This document shows positions 8,241 to 17,041 of a stretch of 64,000 nt of DNA, one piece after another. Position 1 is the stretch's first letter. Every line of letters starts with the position of its first letter. Source of the stretch: Halalkalicoccus paucihalophilus (GTDB lineage Archaea; Halobacteriota; Halobacteria; Halobacteriales; Halalkalicoccaceae); assembly GCF_001593955.1 (NCBI RefSeq), contig NZ_LTAZ01000012.1, positions 62,001 to 126,000 on the forward strand. Direction: 5' to 3'. The notes below the pieces were generated by a model. That model did no database searches and had not been told where the DNA came from. It saw only the letters and a program-made list of their open reading frames with translations. Position numbers and translations under genes: made by a program.

Positions 8241-9905
8241 ATGACTGATTCGGTCGACATACTCGTTCACGGAACACTGGTGAACGTCCACACCGGGACG
8301 CTCGAAGACGGTACGGTCGCTATCGACGACGGCAAAATAGTTGCTCTGGAAGACCGTCCGGCCGATCACATACTCAACACGGGGTACATCACGCCTGGAC
8401 TCATCGACGCCCACATGCACGTTGAGTCGAGCATGGTGACGCTACCAGAGTACGGTAACGCGGTCCTGCCCGGTGGTGTAACTAGCATCGTTCACGACCC
8501 ACACGAGATTGCGAACGTCTTGGGAGAGGCTGGCATTCGTGCCGTCATTGAGGACGCTACGAACACGCCGCTGAAGGCACGTTTTACTGTTCCGTCCAGC
8601 GTCCCGGCCTCCGGGCTACAGGACACTGGTGCGACGCTGGACGCGACAGCCGTGGAGACACTGCTTGACCTCGATCCTGTCGTCGCGCTCGGCGAGGTGA
8701 TGGACATCCCGGGACTGATCGCCGGTGACAGCGAGATCCACGCGAAGATAACAGCCGCCCGTGAGCGCGGTCTCACCGTCGACGGACACATGGCAGGCGT
8801 CGACGGGACGTCCCTCCACGAGGCGGCTCGGTATCTCGACACCGATCACGAGAGTATTACGCTCGCTGAAGCGCGACAGCGGGCAGGACTCGGTATCCGG
8901 GTCTATCTTCGCGAGGGGTCTTCGAGTAAGAACCTCGCCGACCTCCTACCACTTGTCGACGCTGTCGATACCCATCTGTTCTCTCTCTGTACCGACGATA
9001 CGGAGGTGACCGATCTCGTCGACCGTGGCGGCGTTGACTTTGCAGTCCGCAAGGCCATCAACGAGGGTGCCGATCCCGTCGAAGTTGTCCAGATGGCGAC
9101 ACTCAATACGGCCGAGAGCTACGATCTGCCCTTCGGGCGGCTCAAACCCGGGACACCGGCCGATCTGGTGTTGCTCGACGACCTGAACTCGTGGGATGTC
9201 GCCCACGTGATGGTTGACGGCGAGCTGGATCCCACAGCGAAGAATCGGACCGGGACTACGAACCTAGCGGATGACACTGTCCAGTTCGACCCGGTTTCGG
9301 GCAGGGATCTCGTGATCACGGCGGCGGACGATGACGGCGAGACTGTCCCCGTCCGGGTTATCGATGCCGTCGGCGGTCTGCAGACCGATCCCATGCGAGC
9401 AACCGTCTCGGTCGAAGCAGGCGCGCTGGTCCCGTCGGTCGACGAGGACATCCTCTCGCTGGCCGTTATCGAGCGACACGGCCAGGATGGGGGGATCGGA
9501 CGGGGATTCGTCCATGGTCTCGGCCTGTACCGCGGAGCCATCGGTTCCACCATCGCCCACGACGCACACAACTGTGTGGTTGCCGGTGCGGACCGCGACT
9601 CCATAGCCCGTGTGGCCAATCACCTCCGTGACATCGGCGGCGGTATCGCCGCTTTCGACCCGGAGGCCGCTGAAATGGTGTCGCTCCCCCTTTCGGTGGC
9701 GGGACTGATGTCCGAGGAGTCGATCGAGGTGGTGTACGAGCAGTACGAGAACGTCGAGGCGTTCGTGACCGATCTCGGTCTGGTCGACAATGGATTGATG
9801 GAGCTGTCATTCCTCGCTCTCGAGGTCATTCCGACGTATCGCCTGACAAACAACGGGCTAGTTGATGTCGAAGCGGCAGAATACATCGACGTGGTCCGTT
9901 CCTGA
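8241..9905 (+). CDS. ade: Adenine deaminase
   Basis: Hydrolyses adenine to hypoxanthine and ammonia; cytosolic, metal-dependent amidohydrolase. The ATG at 8241 gives MTDSVDILVHGTLVNVHTG and a 554-residue protein; an in-frame ATG at 8205 would add 12 atypical residues. Motifs in order: HMHVESSM, VHDPHEIANVLG, DGHMAGVDG and FSLCTDDTE. The C-terminal adenine-deaminase domain contains RHGQDGGIGRGFVHG and TIAHDAHNCVV. Length agrees with bacterial and archaeal Ade. With the permease before it and the xanthine-dehydrogenase-like genes at 949-3905, it would feed hypoxanthine into purine oxidation. Confidence 0.95.
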   Translation: MTDSVDILVHGTLVNVHTGTLEDGTVAIDDGKIVALEDRPADHILNTGYITPGLIDAHMHVESSMVTLPEYGNAVLPGGVTSIVHDPHEIANVLGEAGIRAVIEDATNTPLKARFTVPSSVPASGLQDTGATLDATAVETLLDLDPVVALGEVMDIPGLIAGDSEIHAKITAARERGLTVDGHMAGVDGTSLHEAARYLDTDHESITLAEARQRAGLGIRVYLREGSSSKNLADLLPLVDAVDTHLFSLCTDDTEVTDLVDRGGVDFAVRKAINEGADPVEVVQMATLNTAESYDLPFGRLKPGTPADLVLLDDLNSWDVAHVMVDGELDPTAKNRTGTTNLADDTVQFDPVSGRDLVITAADDDGETVPVRVIDAVGGLQTDPMRATVSVEAGALVPSVDEDILSLAVIERHGQDGGIGRGFVHGLGLYRGAIGSTIAHDAHNCVVAGADRDSIARVANHLRDIGGGIAAFDPEAAEMVSLPLSVAGLMSEESIEVVYEQYENVEAFVTDLGLVDNGLMELSFLALEVIPTYRLTNNGLVDVEAAEYIDVVRS

Positions 9906-9938
9906 TCGCCGGCCAGTTACAGAAGTGCGAGGAGAAAG

Positions 9939-9958
9939 CCCCGCCCTAAAGGGCGGGG
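9939..9958. terminator. GC-rich hairpin after ade, or left end of an IS200/IS605 remnant
   Basis: CCCCGCCC, loop TAAA, GGGCGGGG forms a perfect 8-bp stem 33 bp after the ade stop. Such hairpins commonly mark the ends of haloarchaeal IS200/IS605-type elements, and a tnpB fragment begins about 100 bp further on. It may equally end ade transcription; there is no T-run. Confidence 0.4.
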
Positions 9959-10051
9959 ATGAATCCGACAAACGATGGCACAAACCACCGACGATAGTAC
10001 AGCCCGATATTCCAACAGACACTTACACAATCATATCCAATTACAAGTGTA

Positions 10052-10258
10052 ATGGTCACGGTGACTGTCACCACGAAGTTCCACAATCCATCCCTCTCAC
10101 GTCGGAAAGAGTGGCAACTCGCCACTCAACTCTACCGTGACACCAAACAATTCTGTATCGACGGATGGGAGAACGGCGACTTCGGAAAATGGGTAAACCA
10201 TACACGGGCTAACATCCTCGAAAACGCTCCGCGTTTTCGGGCGCACGGAAATCTCTGA
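10052..10258 (+). pseudogene. tnpB N-terminal fragment (IS200/IS605-type)
   Basis: The first 50 residues ([20 protein letters not shown] then [20 protein letters not shown]) match the N-terminus of haloarchaeal IS200/IS605 accessory nucleases. After about 10200 similarity ends and the frame runs through hairpin-rich sequence to a stop at 10258. The RuvC catalytic residues and the zinc ribbon are absent, so no nuclease can be made. Confidence 0.75.
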
Positions 10259-10459
10259 TTTCCGTAGCCTTCGGGCGAGTCGAACCGTGCGACCTCGCGG
10301 GCTGAAGAACCCGCCGTCGTTGATGCCTGTAGTTGAATAGGGAGGAAGGCCCCATTGACAGGGCTGTACGTGCTGAAAAGCACACCGTTGGTCACAACTC
10401 GGTGGTAACCTTCGCCGTTCCACGCGAAAGCGTACTTGAGAACCGAGAAAACGCGCAAC

Positions 10460-10596
10460 CTGAATATCCCCGTCGGGGAATTCTTGCTCTTCAGAGCGGG
10501 GAGGATGTCAACGGCTACTCTGATGGGTTCAAGGCCGAGTTCACGGACAAGCCCCACTCTCAACACGCCGAAGGCGTGTAGGGTGGGAAAGTTGAC
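10460..10596 (+). mobile_element. Two nested right ends of tnpB elements with C-terminal codons
   Basis: The first end at about 10468-10511 has hairpins CCCC-gtc-GGGG and GCTCT-tc-AGAGC, then GGGGAGGATGTCAA, typical of a haloarchaeal IS605-type right end. Directly after it, 10520-10580 reads in frame as DGFKAEFTDKPHSQHAEGV, the C-terminus of a different tnpB. A second end follows: CCCCACTCT pairs with AGGGTGGG around the inner hairpin CACGCC-gaa-GGCGTG, finishing at GTTGAC (10591-10596). The same end is kept with the tnpB copy at 42.1 kb. These tails normally carry the scaffold of the TnpB guide (omega) RNA. Confidence 0.6.
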
Positions 10597-10647
10597 TATC
10601 TATTTCGGCTATTCATAGAACCACAGATCGTTTCTGAAATATGGTTC

Positions 10648-11091
10648 TCAGAAATCGTATCCCCAATGCCGTAGAATCTCTTCTGCATCATCGAGATGCT
10701 GCATCCCCGCTCGATAAATCGCTTCCCGAGCATCGGTACGGGACAGATCATCATTGATACGATCCTCAAGGTCACGCTCGGCACTGATTGCAGCTGCGTG
10801 CGTTTCCTCCTGAACAAATAGTTGGTGTACCTCCGGCCTTTCGTCTTTTACTTTATCACGTCGAAGGATGTACGGTAGTTGATCCCGACTGAATTCTCTC
10901 TCCTGATTATCTACTTTCGTCGCTTCTATCTCCTCTCTGTTTTGCTCTGAATCTCCTGTGTACTCCTGTTCAGTTCCAGAACGCCGACCAGCTGCAGTCG
11001 TGACTGATTCGTCTGACTCTCCTTCATTTTCGGCGTTAGTTTCGCTTGATTGCGATTCCTCGGCGAATGGATCGGAGGCTCCAGACTTCAT
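10648..11091 (-). CDS. Small acidic partner of ParA (putative partition protein)
   Basis: A 147-residue acidic protein with no recognised domain. The first 65 residues are Ser/Glu-rich and probably disordered. Residues about 70-147 (DQLPYILRRDKVKDERP onward to EILRHWGYDF) look helical and are likely the functional part. Its ATG overlaps the parA stop by 4 nt, so it is coupled to ParA and is probably the cognate adaptor or centromere-binding protein. No ParB nuclease or ribbon-helix-helix motif was identified. Confidence 0.7.
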   Translation of the reverse strand: MKSGASDPFAEESQSSETNAENEGESDESVTTAAGRRSGTEQEYTGDSEQNREEIEATKVDNQEREFSRDQLPYILRRDKVKDERPEVHQLFVQEETHAAAISAERDLEDRINDDLSRTDAREAIYRAGMQHLDDAEEILRHWGYDF

Positions 11092-11972
11092 GCGACTACC
11101 TCCGTTTCTTCAGTACTGATGTCCTCTTTCGTAAGTTCGACATCGAACTGTTCGGCGATAAACCGAGCTAGTGTATCGAATTGCTCGAGGGTATCACGCT
11201 CGCGATCTGGCCGCTTGTTATCTATTACAAATTCGTAGGCGGTCGTCTGTGCATCCCATGCCCCATTGAGCATCGCGCCTCGTATTGGAATTTTCGTCGG
11301 AGCAACTGGATACGACAATTCGGAAAATGCTTGTTGGTATTTGTCTCCGACGCGCGTTCTACGTACTTTGTTTGGAACAACGGCTACCACTCCAATTTCT
11401 GTGTCTGTCTCTGCTTCAAGGTTTGATACCGTGTCTTCGAGCCCATAGAGCGATTGCTCTCCTTTTGGAGACAGCTCGAGCGGAATAACAACATTCCCTG
11501 TTGCCGAAACCGCATTGTAGACATGTTGGCCACCCGTTGCCGGTGGATCAATAATCACTACGTCGTATTTCTCTGGTATACCAGCACTACGTAATACGTT
11601 CTGTAGTTGGAGCTCTTTTACAAATCGTCCACCCATATCCTGTTCCATTTCCTGTGCGCGCTGTAGATTTGTCTCTAAACTATCGAGCATATTGTGGCTT
11701 GGAATTACATGAATACCATGTGCCGCTTCACGAACTAGACCATCGAATTCTCCTTTCGGTCGATCGATGAGATGACGAACGAGATTGTCCGCTTCTGGAT
11801 CTGATCGGTTTTCATCAACTCCGATATGATGGCTTGCCCCTCCATTTTGCGGATCAAGGTCGATAAGCAGCGTCCGCTGACCATGCCGCCGATGGGCCGC
11901 AGCTAGATTTACTGCCAGCGCTGTTTTACCAACTCCTCCTGCCTCGCTCCATAAGGTGTACGAAATCAGCAT
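11088..11972 (-). CDS. parA: ParA/Soj-family partition ATPase
   Basis: A 294-residue P-loop ATPase that would segregate a low-copy replicon by ATP-dependent DNA binding. SEAGGVGKTALAVNLA forms the Walker A, but the ParA signature lysine (the first K of KGGxGKT) is alanine here. LLIDLDPQNGG is Walker A', and YDVVIIDPPATGG is Walker B. Length is normal. It is the first gene of a two-gene operon and has 26-bp-spaced repeats within 40-140 bp upstream that could be its centromere or operator. No rep or orc1/cdc6 gene lies in the window. Confidence 0.9.
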   Translation of the reverse strand: MLISYTLWSEAGGVGKTALAVNLAAAHRRHGQRTLLIDLDPQNGGASHHIGVDENRSDPEADNLVRHLIDRPKGEFDGLVREAAHGIHVIPSHNMLDSLETNLQRAQEMEQDMGGRFVKELQLQNVLRSAGIPEKYDVVIIDPPATGGQHVYNAVSATGNVVIPLELSPKGEQSLYGLEDTVSNLEAETDTEIGVVAVVPNKVRRTRVGDKYQQAFSELSYPVAPTKIPIRGAMLNGAWDAQTTAYEFVIDNKRPDRERDTLEQFDTLARFIAEQFDVELTKEDISTEETEVVA

Positions 11973-12018
11973 AGTTGATACTAATACTAATAGATCATAA
12001 AGACTCGTCAGACAAATT

Positions 12019-12115
12019 CATATTTACTAACAGTACTAGCAAACAATAATACTGGGCAGTATTTTCGCTCAATAATACTGAACAAGTATTCTTCCTAATA
12101 ATATTAAACAGCGCT
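12019..12115. repeat. Four repeats at 26-bp spacing upstream of parA (putative centromere/operator)
   Basis: Units start at 12019 (degenerate), 12045, 12071 and 12097, exactly 26 bp apart. The best unit contains the inverted repeat AATACTGGGCAGTATT (12048-12063). The next contains AATACTGAACAAGTATT. The outer two keep only half of the dyad (ACAGTACT; AATATTAAACAG). Placement just upstream of parA fits a partition-complex binding site that also autoregulates the operon. Confidence 0.7.
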
Positions 12116-12524
12116 CTTAGAAGATTCCTCTATCCATAGAGGAACTCGACTATATGATATGGTACTCCCGCAGTACCTCCTCGATTAAGTTCTCCGCGAG
12201 AATCGTATCTATCGACTATTAAGTCACTGACGTAGTCAAGCAGATCCACGGCAGCGCATGGTCGCCTATGCCTAATACCTAACGTGGGCGCCTTCTTGAT
12301 CGATAAGCTTGAATCCTAGCGTATCCAATACGCTTGCAGTAACGAAGACGTTCATCGAAAGTAGTGTCACGTTATGGATGCCGCAAATCGCGTGTTGCGT
12401 TAAGATCGATCCGTCTGCCCACGGCTCCATGATGACTCGCCGGTGACGAGTTCGAGTTTCGTGCCAGCCCAGTCAAAAAATTGAAACATCATCTCACCAA
12501 ACCGTCTGTCGAACTTATTGCCCC
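12116..12524. other. Non-coding stretch upstream of the partition repeats
   Basis: No intact gene is visible. On the minus strand short open stretches such as MNVFVTASVLDTLGFKLIDQ (about 12285-12350) are broken by stops within 30 codons and were not recognised. This may be a decayed gene or spacer between the plasmid-type and catabolic regions. Confidence 0.4.
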
Positions 12525-13625
12525 TTAGGCATCTCGATACTGTTCAGTATCCTTGAACGACATCCCGTGTCCCGGACGATCTGGTGGCAGTATCAAGCCG
12601 TCATTCACTTCGATCGGTTTCGCGAGCAGTTTATTGAGCACGATCGAGTGGTGTTCAATGTACGGGACGTTGTTGGCTGCGCAGGCGAGGTGGGCGTGGA
12701 TCGGCTCGATGTAGTGTGGTGAGACGGAAAGACCAGCCGTGGCCGCCTGATCCGCGACGTTCATCCATGGCGTTATCCCGCCGATACGACAGACGTCCGG
12801 TTGCAGATAGTCGACGGCGTTTCGATCGATTACCTGCCGGAACTGCGTCTCGTTGTAGAAGTTTTCGCCGGTGGCGATCGGCACGTTGACGCGGCGTCGG
12901 AGGTCGGCGTACGAAGCGTAGTCGTCCTTCGGCAGTGGTTCTTCAAACCACGTTATCGCGACGTCATCGAGGCGGTTCGTTAACTGTCGCGCTTCTGGCA
13001 ACGTATACGAGCAATTGCCGTCGAGCATCAGGTCTAGATCCGTCGGAAGCGCGTCCCGAACCGCACGAACTCGTTCGACGTCGCGTTCGATGGATGATCC
13101 GACTTTCATCTTCATCCCGGCGAACCCTTCGTTGGCGATCTCGCGCGCGTTCTCAACGAGCGTGTCGGCATCGTACTGAAGCCACCCACCGTTCGTTTCG
13201 TACATCGGTACCGGCTCTCTGGTCCCGCCAAGGAGTTCACACAGTGGCAGACCGGCGTGCTTGCCGAGTGCATCCCAGATCGCGATGTCGACTGCGGCGA
13301 TGGCGAACTCACTGATTCCCTCGCGGCCGATGAACGTCGTCTCTCCCCGCAGGGCCGACCGTACGGCGCGCGGCGCGACCGGCTGTCCCTCCAGAAGTGG
13401 TACGAGTTCGTCGTCGAGGAACCGTTTGATTGCCGCCCCTCCGCGCCCGATCGTGTAGGTGAACCCGAGGCCACGATGCCCGTCGTCGGATTCCGCGGTG
13501 AGCGCGACGATTTCCAGCGTGTCGAACGACTGGGTCGCGTCCTCCAGTGTCTGTTCGTTCGGAATTCGGTAGAGGCTGGTGTCGACCGTCCGGATACTGC
13601 CGGCACTCGCTGCTGGCTCGCTCAT
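12525..13625 (-). CDS. Enolase-superfamily (mandelate racemase-type) sugar-acid dehydratase
   Basis: A 366-residue member of the mandelate racemase subgroup. It would abstract the alpha-proton of a carboxylate and, in this context, most likely dehydrate an aldonate or aldarate to a 2-keto-3-deoxy acid. The capping domain (1-130) is followed by a barrel with the KxK base in GMKMKVG, metal ligands in MLDGNCSY, WFEEPL and ATGENFY, and the catalytic histidine in SPHYIEP. All key residues are present. It is the last gene of a minus-strand run that includes TRAP transporter and hydro-lyase genes. Candidate substrates are gluconate, galactonate or mannonate; sequence alone does not decide. Confidence 0.85.
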   Translation of the reverse strand: MSEPAASAGSIRTVDTSLYRIPNEQTLEDATQSFDTLEIVALTAESDDGHRGLGFTYTIGRGGAAIKRFLDDELVPLLEGQPVAPRAVRSALRGETTFIGREGISEFAIAAVDIAIWDALGKHAGLPLCELLGGTREPVPMYETNGGWLQYDADTLVENAREIANEGFAGMKMKVGSSIERDVERVRAVRDALPTDLDLMLDGNCSYTLPEARQLTNRLDDVAITWFEEPLPKDDYASYADLRRRVNVPIATGENFYNETQFRQVIDRNAVDYLQPDVCRIGGITPWMNVADQAATAGLSVSPHYIEPIHAHLACAANNVPYIEHHSIVLNKLLAKPIEVNDGLILPPDRPGHGMSFKDTEQYRDA

Positions 13626-13706
13626 TGCTCGCTCGAGACGGACCCCCGGTACATAACAGTTTACGACGACTCGTACTTGCGAACTCGGCCTACCAACCGC
13701 CCCTCA

Positions 13707-15917
13707 TCATCTGACGGGATCGAGGAGTTCGATCGGATGACGCGTCCCCGGCGAGAGGAGAGAATCGAGTTGCTCCATACAGGACGTCCCGCTGGCGACG
13801 ATCGTTCGCTCGTCCGCGGCCGTTTCGAACTGCTCGGCGAGCGTTTCGCCGACGTCCATACTGAGGTCGTAGTACTCGCTCTTGTAGCCGAAACTCCCGG
13901 CCATTCCGCAACACTCCACATCGGAGGTGAGCACGTCGTATCCGAGCCGCTCCAAGACCGTCTCCGTGTACGATTCGAGACCGAGCGTTCGCTGTTGGCA
14001 GTGACTGTGGTAGGCGATCCCGGCGCCATCACCGGTGGGGAGGGCGTCGATGTCCCCGTCGTTCTCCAAGAGTCCGTAGACGAACTCCAGTATCTCGTAG
14101 CTCCCCTCGTCGATCCGTTCGTACGCCCCCGTAGGCAGCAGCTTCTCGTACTCGCGTCGGAACATCGCGATGTCGCTCGGTTCGACGACGACCACGTCGT
14201 AACCGTCTTCGAGGTAGGGAAGCAGCGACTTGGCGACGTTCCTCGCTTTGTCCTCCGCCGTCGCGATCATCCCCTGTGAGAGCGGTGCGCGCCCGGATCC
14301 GCCGACGTCCGGCACGACCACCTCACAGCCCAGCGTCTCCAGGACGCGGACGGCGGCTTTGCCCCGTTCAGTCTGGACGTGATTGGTGTAGACGTCCGGA
14401 TACAGGGCGACGCGGCGAACCGGATCCACGACGTGGGAGTCCCGGGAGCGAGCCCACTTTCGCAGTGTCGTGCGCTTGAACGCCGGCAGGTCGCGCCGGG
14501 CGTCCACCCCGAGGGTTGATTCCATCGCTTTTCGGGCCACGTCGCTGGAGGCGACGGCGTTCGAGAGGGGTGCCGTCGTACTGCCGATCTTCGCGACGGT
14601 CTCGAAGTTGCCGAAGAAGCGCTTGCGCAGCGGTGTCCCGCTCTCCTCTTCGTCAGGGACGAGGCCATCGACCAGCAGGTCGTCGAAGCCGGGGTCCTTG
14701 CCGCGGTTGATGCGGTCGCGTACGACCGTGTTGATCCAGGGGATGTCGATCTTCACCGGGCATGCGTTCACACACCGTGAACACCCGGTACAGAGGTCGT
14801 TGAACTCCTCGGCGACGTCCAGTCCCTCGATTCCGGCCTCCCAGCCCGTGGCGATGCCGCCCGTGTACGTCTCGCCACCGAAGGCATGCCCGCCGACGGA
14901 CTGGAAGTTCGCACAGGAGTTCGCGCAGGCCCCACACCGGATGCAGTACAGCGTCTCGCGGAGGTCGTCGTCTTGGCGCATCGAACGCCGCCCATTGTCG
15001 ATGAGAACGAGATGGAAGTCTCGCTCGGCGTCGCTGTTTCCGAAGCTCGGTTCGTCCTCGTGATCGAAGTCGATCGTCGGCGTCTCGACCGGGGGCGTCA
15101 GGAGCGACAGGTACTGTGGGATGTCCTGTCCCGTCGCCGACCGCGAGATGAGTTCCGCGAACGGTTCGAGCTCGGCGATCGAGGGTATGATCTTCTCGAT
15201 CCCGGCGACGGCGACGTGTGTGTCGGGAATCGAAGCGCACTTGCGTGCGTTCCCTTCGTTGGTCACCAGCGCGATCGACCCACTCTCGGCCATGACGAAG
15301 TTCGCTCCCGTGATGCCGACGTCGGCCTCGTCGATGCGTTCACCGAGGAACTCCCGCGCGAACGCCGTCAGTTTCTGTGCAGAATCGAGCGGCTCGTCGG
15401 GCTCGAACTCCCGTTCGAACAGGGCCGTGATCTCCTCACGAGATTTATGCAGCGAAGGGCCGACGATGTGCGAGGGCGCTTCCTCGGCGACCTGAATGAC
15501 GAACTCGCCCAGATCCGTCTCCCAGACGTCGTACCCGTCCGCTTCGATGGCCTCGTTGAGGTCGATCTCCTCGGTTGTCATCGACTTCGATTTCACGACG
15601 CTATCGGCCTCTGCATCCGCTATAACCGTCGTGATGTACCGGTTCGCGTCTGCAGCGTCGTCGGCGATATACACGGTTCCCCCGTTGGCTTCGACGGCCG
15701 TTCTGGTCCGGTCGGTGAGATCCGGCAGCTGTTCGATCGACTCCTCCTTTATCTCCCGTGCCCGGGTTCGATACTGTTCGTGTGTCTCTTCTCCGACGGC
15801 TTCGACCGCATCGTATCGGGCGGCGTTGAACAGCCGTGTGTTCCCCTTGATCTCGTCGCTCTCCGTCTCGAGCAACGCGCGGATACGGTCGGCCTTCGGT
15901 CGTGTTGACTCACTCAT
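13707..15917 (-). CDS. LutA-LutB fusion: LUD/ferredoxin/CCG oxidoreductase subunit
   Basis: A 736-residue iron-sulfur protein joining two subunits that are separate in bacterial lactate utilisation (LutB then LutA). Residues about 60-300 are the LUD domain. A dicluster ferredoxin follows with CIRCGACANSCAN (from 325) and CTGCSRCVNACPV (from 376). The C-terminal CCG region has HSHCQQRTLG, ECCGMAGSFG and SGTSCMEQL. It probably oxidises a 2-hydroxy acid and passes electrons to the respiratory chain; LutABC uses L-lactate in Bacillus. Here the substrate could be a product of sugar-acid breakdown. The start overlaps the LutC-like stop by 4 nt, indicating one complex. Confidence 0.88.
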   Translation of the reverse strand: MSESTRPKADRIRALLETESDEIKGNTRLFNAARYDAVEAVGEETHEQYRTRAREIKEESIEQLPDLTDRTRTAVEANGGTVYIADDAADANRYITTVIADAEADSVVKSKSMTTEEIDLNEAIEADGYDVWETDLGEFVIQVAEEAPSHIVGPSLHKSREEITALFEREFEPDEPLDSAQKLTAFAREFLGERIDEADVGITGANFVMAESGSIALVTNEGNARKCASIPDTHVAVAGIEKIIPSIAELEPFAELISRSATGQDIPQYLSLLTPPVETPTIDFDHEDEPSFGNSDAERDFHLVLIDNGRRSMRQDDDLRETLYCIRCGACANSCANFQSVGGHAFGGETYTGGIATGWEAGIEGLDVAEEFNDLCTGCSRCVNACPVKIDIPWINTVVRDRINRGKDPGFDDLLVDGLVPDEEESGTPLRKRFFGNFETVAKIGSTTAPLSNAVASSDVARKAMESTLGVDARRDLPAFKRTTLRKWARSRDSHVVDPVRRVALYPDVYTNHVQTERGKAAVRVLETLGCEVVVPDVGGSGRAPLSQGMIATAEDKARNVAKSLLPYLEDGYDVVVVEPSDIAMFRREYEKLLPTGAYERIDEGSYEILEFVYGLLENDGDIDALPTGDGAGIAYHSHCQQRTLGLESYTETVLERLGYDVLTSDVECCGMAGSFGYKSEYYDLSMDVGETLAEQFETAADERTIVASGTSCMEQLDSLLSPGTRHPIELLDPVR

Positions 15918-16444
15918 TGGCTCTCATTGTCTCTGATGATGACGATGTGGACCTGTTCGGGGCCGTGGACACCCTGTACGAGCGCACCCATGTCGCCGGT
16001 CGAACTCGGCCCGGTCGCGAGGATGAGCGACTGGCGGCCCGCCTCGAACTCGGCCCGAAGCCAGGTAAACGCATCCGAGAGGGTTGCTCGAATGTCGCTC
16101 TCCCTGACGACGACGACGTGAAACTCCGGGTAAAGTGCGACGAACTCGTCGCCCTGTGATCGTGATTCAACGGCAACGGTCCCCAGCGAGGCGATGCTCA
16201 TCCGAGCGCCCGTCACGCCCGTCACTGCCTCACGCAGTTGTGCCGGGGACGGTTCGAGCTGTACCGGGAGCTCCGATAGAGAGAGGTCATCGAAGGGAAG
16301 TGCGGCGCCGACCGCCGGGGTCTCGATGATGTCCTTAAGTTCGGTTTCGAACTCATCGGGCGAGACGACGGTCGACGCCGTATCTAAACGCGCCAGTGAC
16401 TGCTGGAACTCGTGTACCGAACCCGCACTCATATCATCGAACAC
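15914..16444 (-). CDS. LutC-like LUD-domain protein
   Basis: A 176-residue LUD-domain protein corresponding to LutC/YkgG, the third component of the lactate-utilisation type complex. SIASLGTVAVES and LATGPSSTGDMGALVQGVHG are the conserved LUD segments; the latter matches the family's GPSxTADIE-like loop. It is immediately upstream of and overlapping the LutAB fusion. An in-frame ATG 4 codons in (MSAGS) is an alternative start. Confidence 0.88.
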   Translation of the reverse strand: MFDDMSAGSVHEFQQSLARLDTASTVVSPDEFETELKDIIETPAVGAALPFDDLSLSELPVQLEPSPAQLREAVTGVTGARMSIASLGTVAVESRSQGDEFVALYPEFHVVVVRESDIRATLSDAFTWLRAEFEAGRQSLILATGPSSTGDMGALVQGVHGPEQVHIVIIRDNESQ

Positions 16445-16540
16445 GTAATCCTTGATGATAAACCTTGTAGTCTTCCCGACGGTCGGCTGACGACCGTCCG
16501 TGGCGAGTCCTCCTCGCGGATGACTCGGCGTCGGAACTCG

Positions 16541-16969
16541 CTACTCGAGTGCCGGGACCGTGACGGCAGGTCGCTCCGTATTCAGAAGGATCGACTGGGT
16601 CACGCTTCCAAAGAGCGCTTTTCCCACCGGAGAACGGGCTCGTCCGCCGACGACAACATATCGGGCGTCGACCTCGTCTGCGTATTCGACGACCTTCTTG
16701 CCGGGGTTCCCAACCCGGCCGATGACGTCGTAGTCGGTGGAAATGACCTCATCGAGTCCGTCCGCCGCTTGAGCAGCCGCGTTGTCCTCTACGGACCCTG
16801 CACCGGTCTCCCGGGTGTTGGATTGTTTTTCGACGATCCTCGTGTACTCGGTCTCCTCGATGACGTGTATGAGTGCGAGTTCGTCGTCGAACGCTTGTGC
16901 CAGTTCGTCCGCTCGTGCGGCGATGTCTCTCGACTGCTCGGAGTCACTAATCGCTGCGACGATGACCAT
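16541..16969 (-). CDS. Universal stress protein (UspA family)
   Basis: A 142-residue single-domain UspA protein. It starts MVIVAAISDSEQSRDIAARA and ends with the nucleotide-binding pattern VVVGGRARSPVGKALFGSVT followed by ILLNTERPAVTV, consistent with the G-2x-G-9x-G(S/T) ATP motif. It lies between the dehydrogenase and the LutC-like gene on the same strand. Role is probably regulatory or stress-related; no partner can be named. Confidence 0.88.
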   Translation of the reverse strand: MVIVAAISDSEQSRDIAARADELAQAFDDELALIHVIEETEYTRIVEKQSNTRETGAGSVEDNAAAQAADGLDEVISTDYDVIGRVGNPGKKVVEYADEVDARYVVVGGRARSPVGKALFGSVTQSILLNTERPAVTVPALE

Positions 16970-17041
16970 ATCGTGAGAGGTGTCCGTTCAGGTATAAATG
17001 TTCTCGTGAACGGGGTACGCCGAGCGGTCCGATCGGCCGTC

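Noticed and set aside
12019..12115. CRISPR array at the 26-bp-spaced repeats
   Set aside because: Units are adjacent degenerate dyads with no unique spacers and no cas genes anywhere in the window.
13257..14279. 340-codon plus-strand open frame spanning two minus-strand genes
   Set aside because: It crosses the boundary between two recognised genes on the other strand and has no protein features.
14886..15908. 340-codon plus-strand open frame opposite the LutA-LutB fusion
   Set aside because: Antisense shadow; the minus strand encodes complete LUD and ferredoxin motifs.
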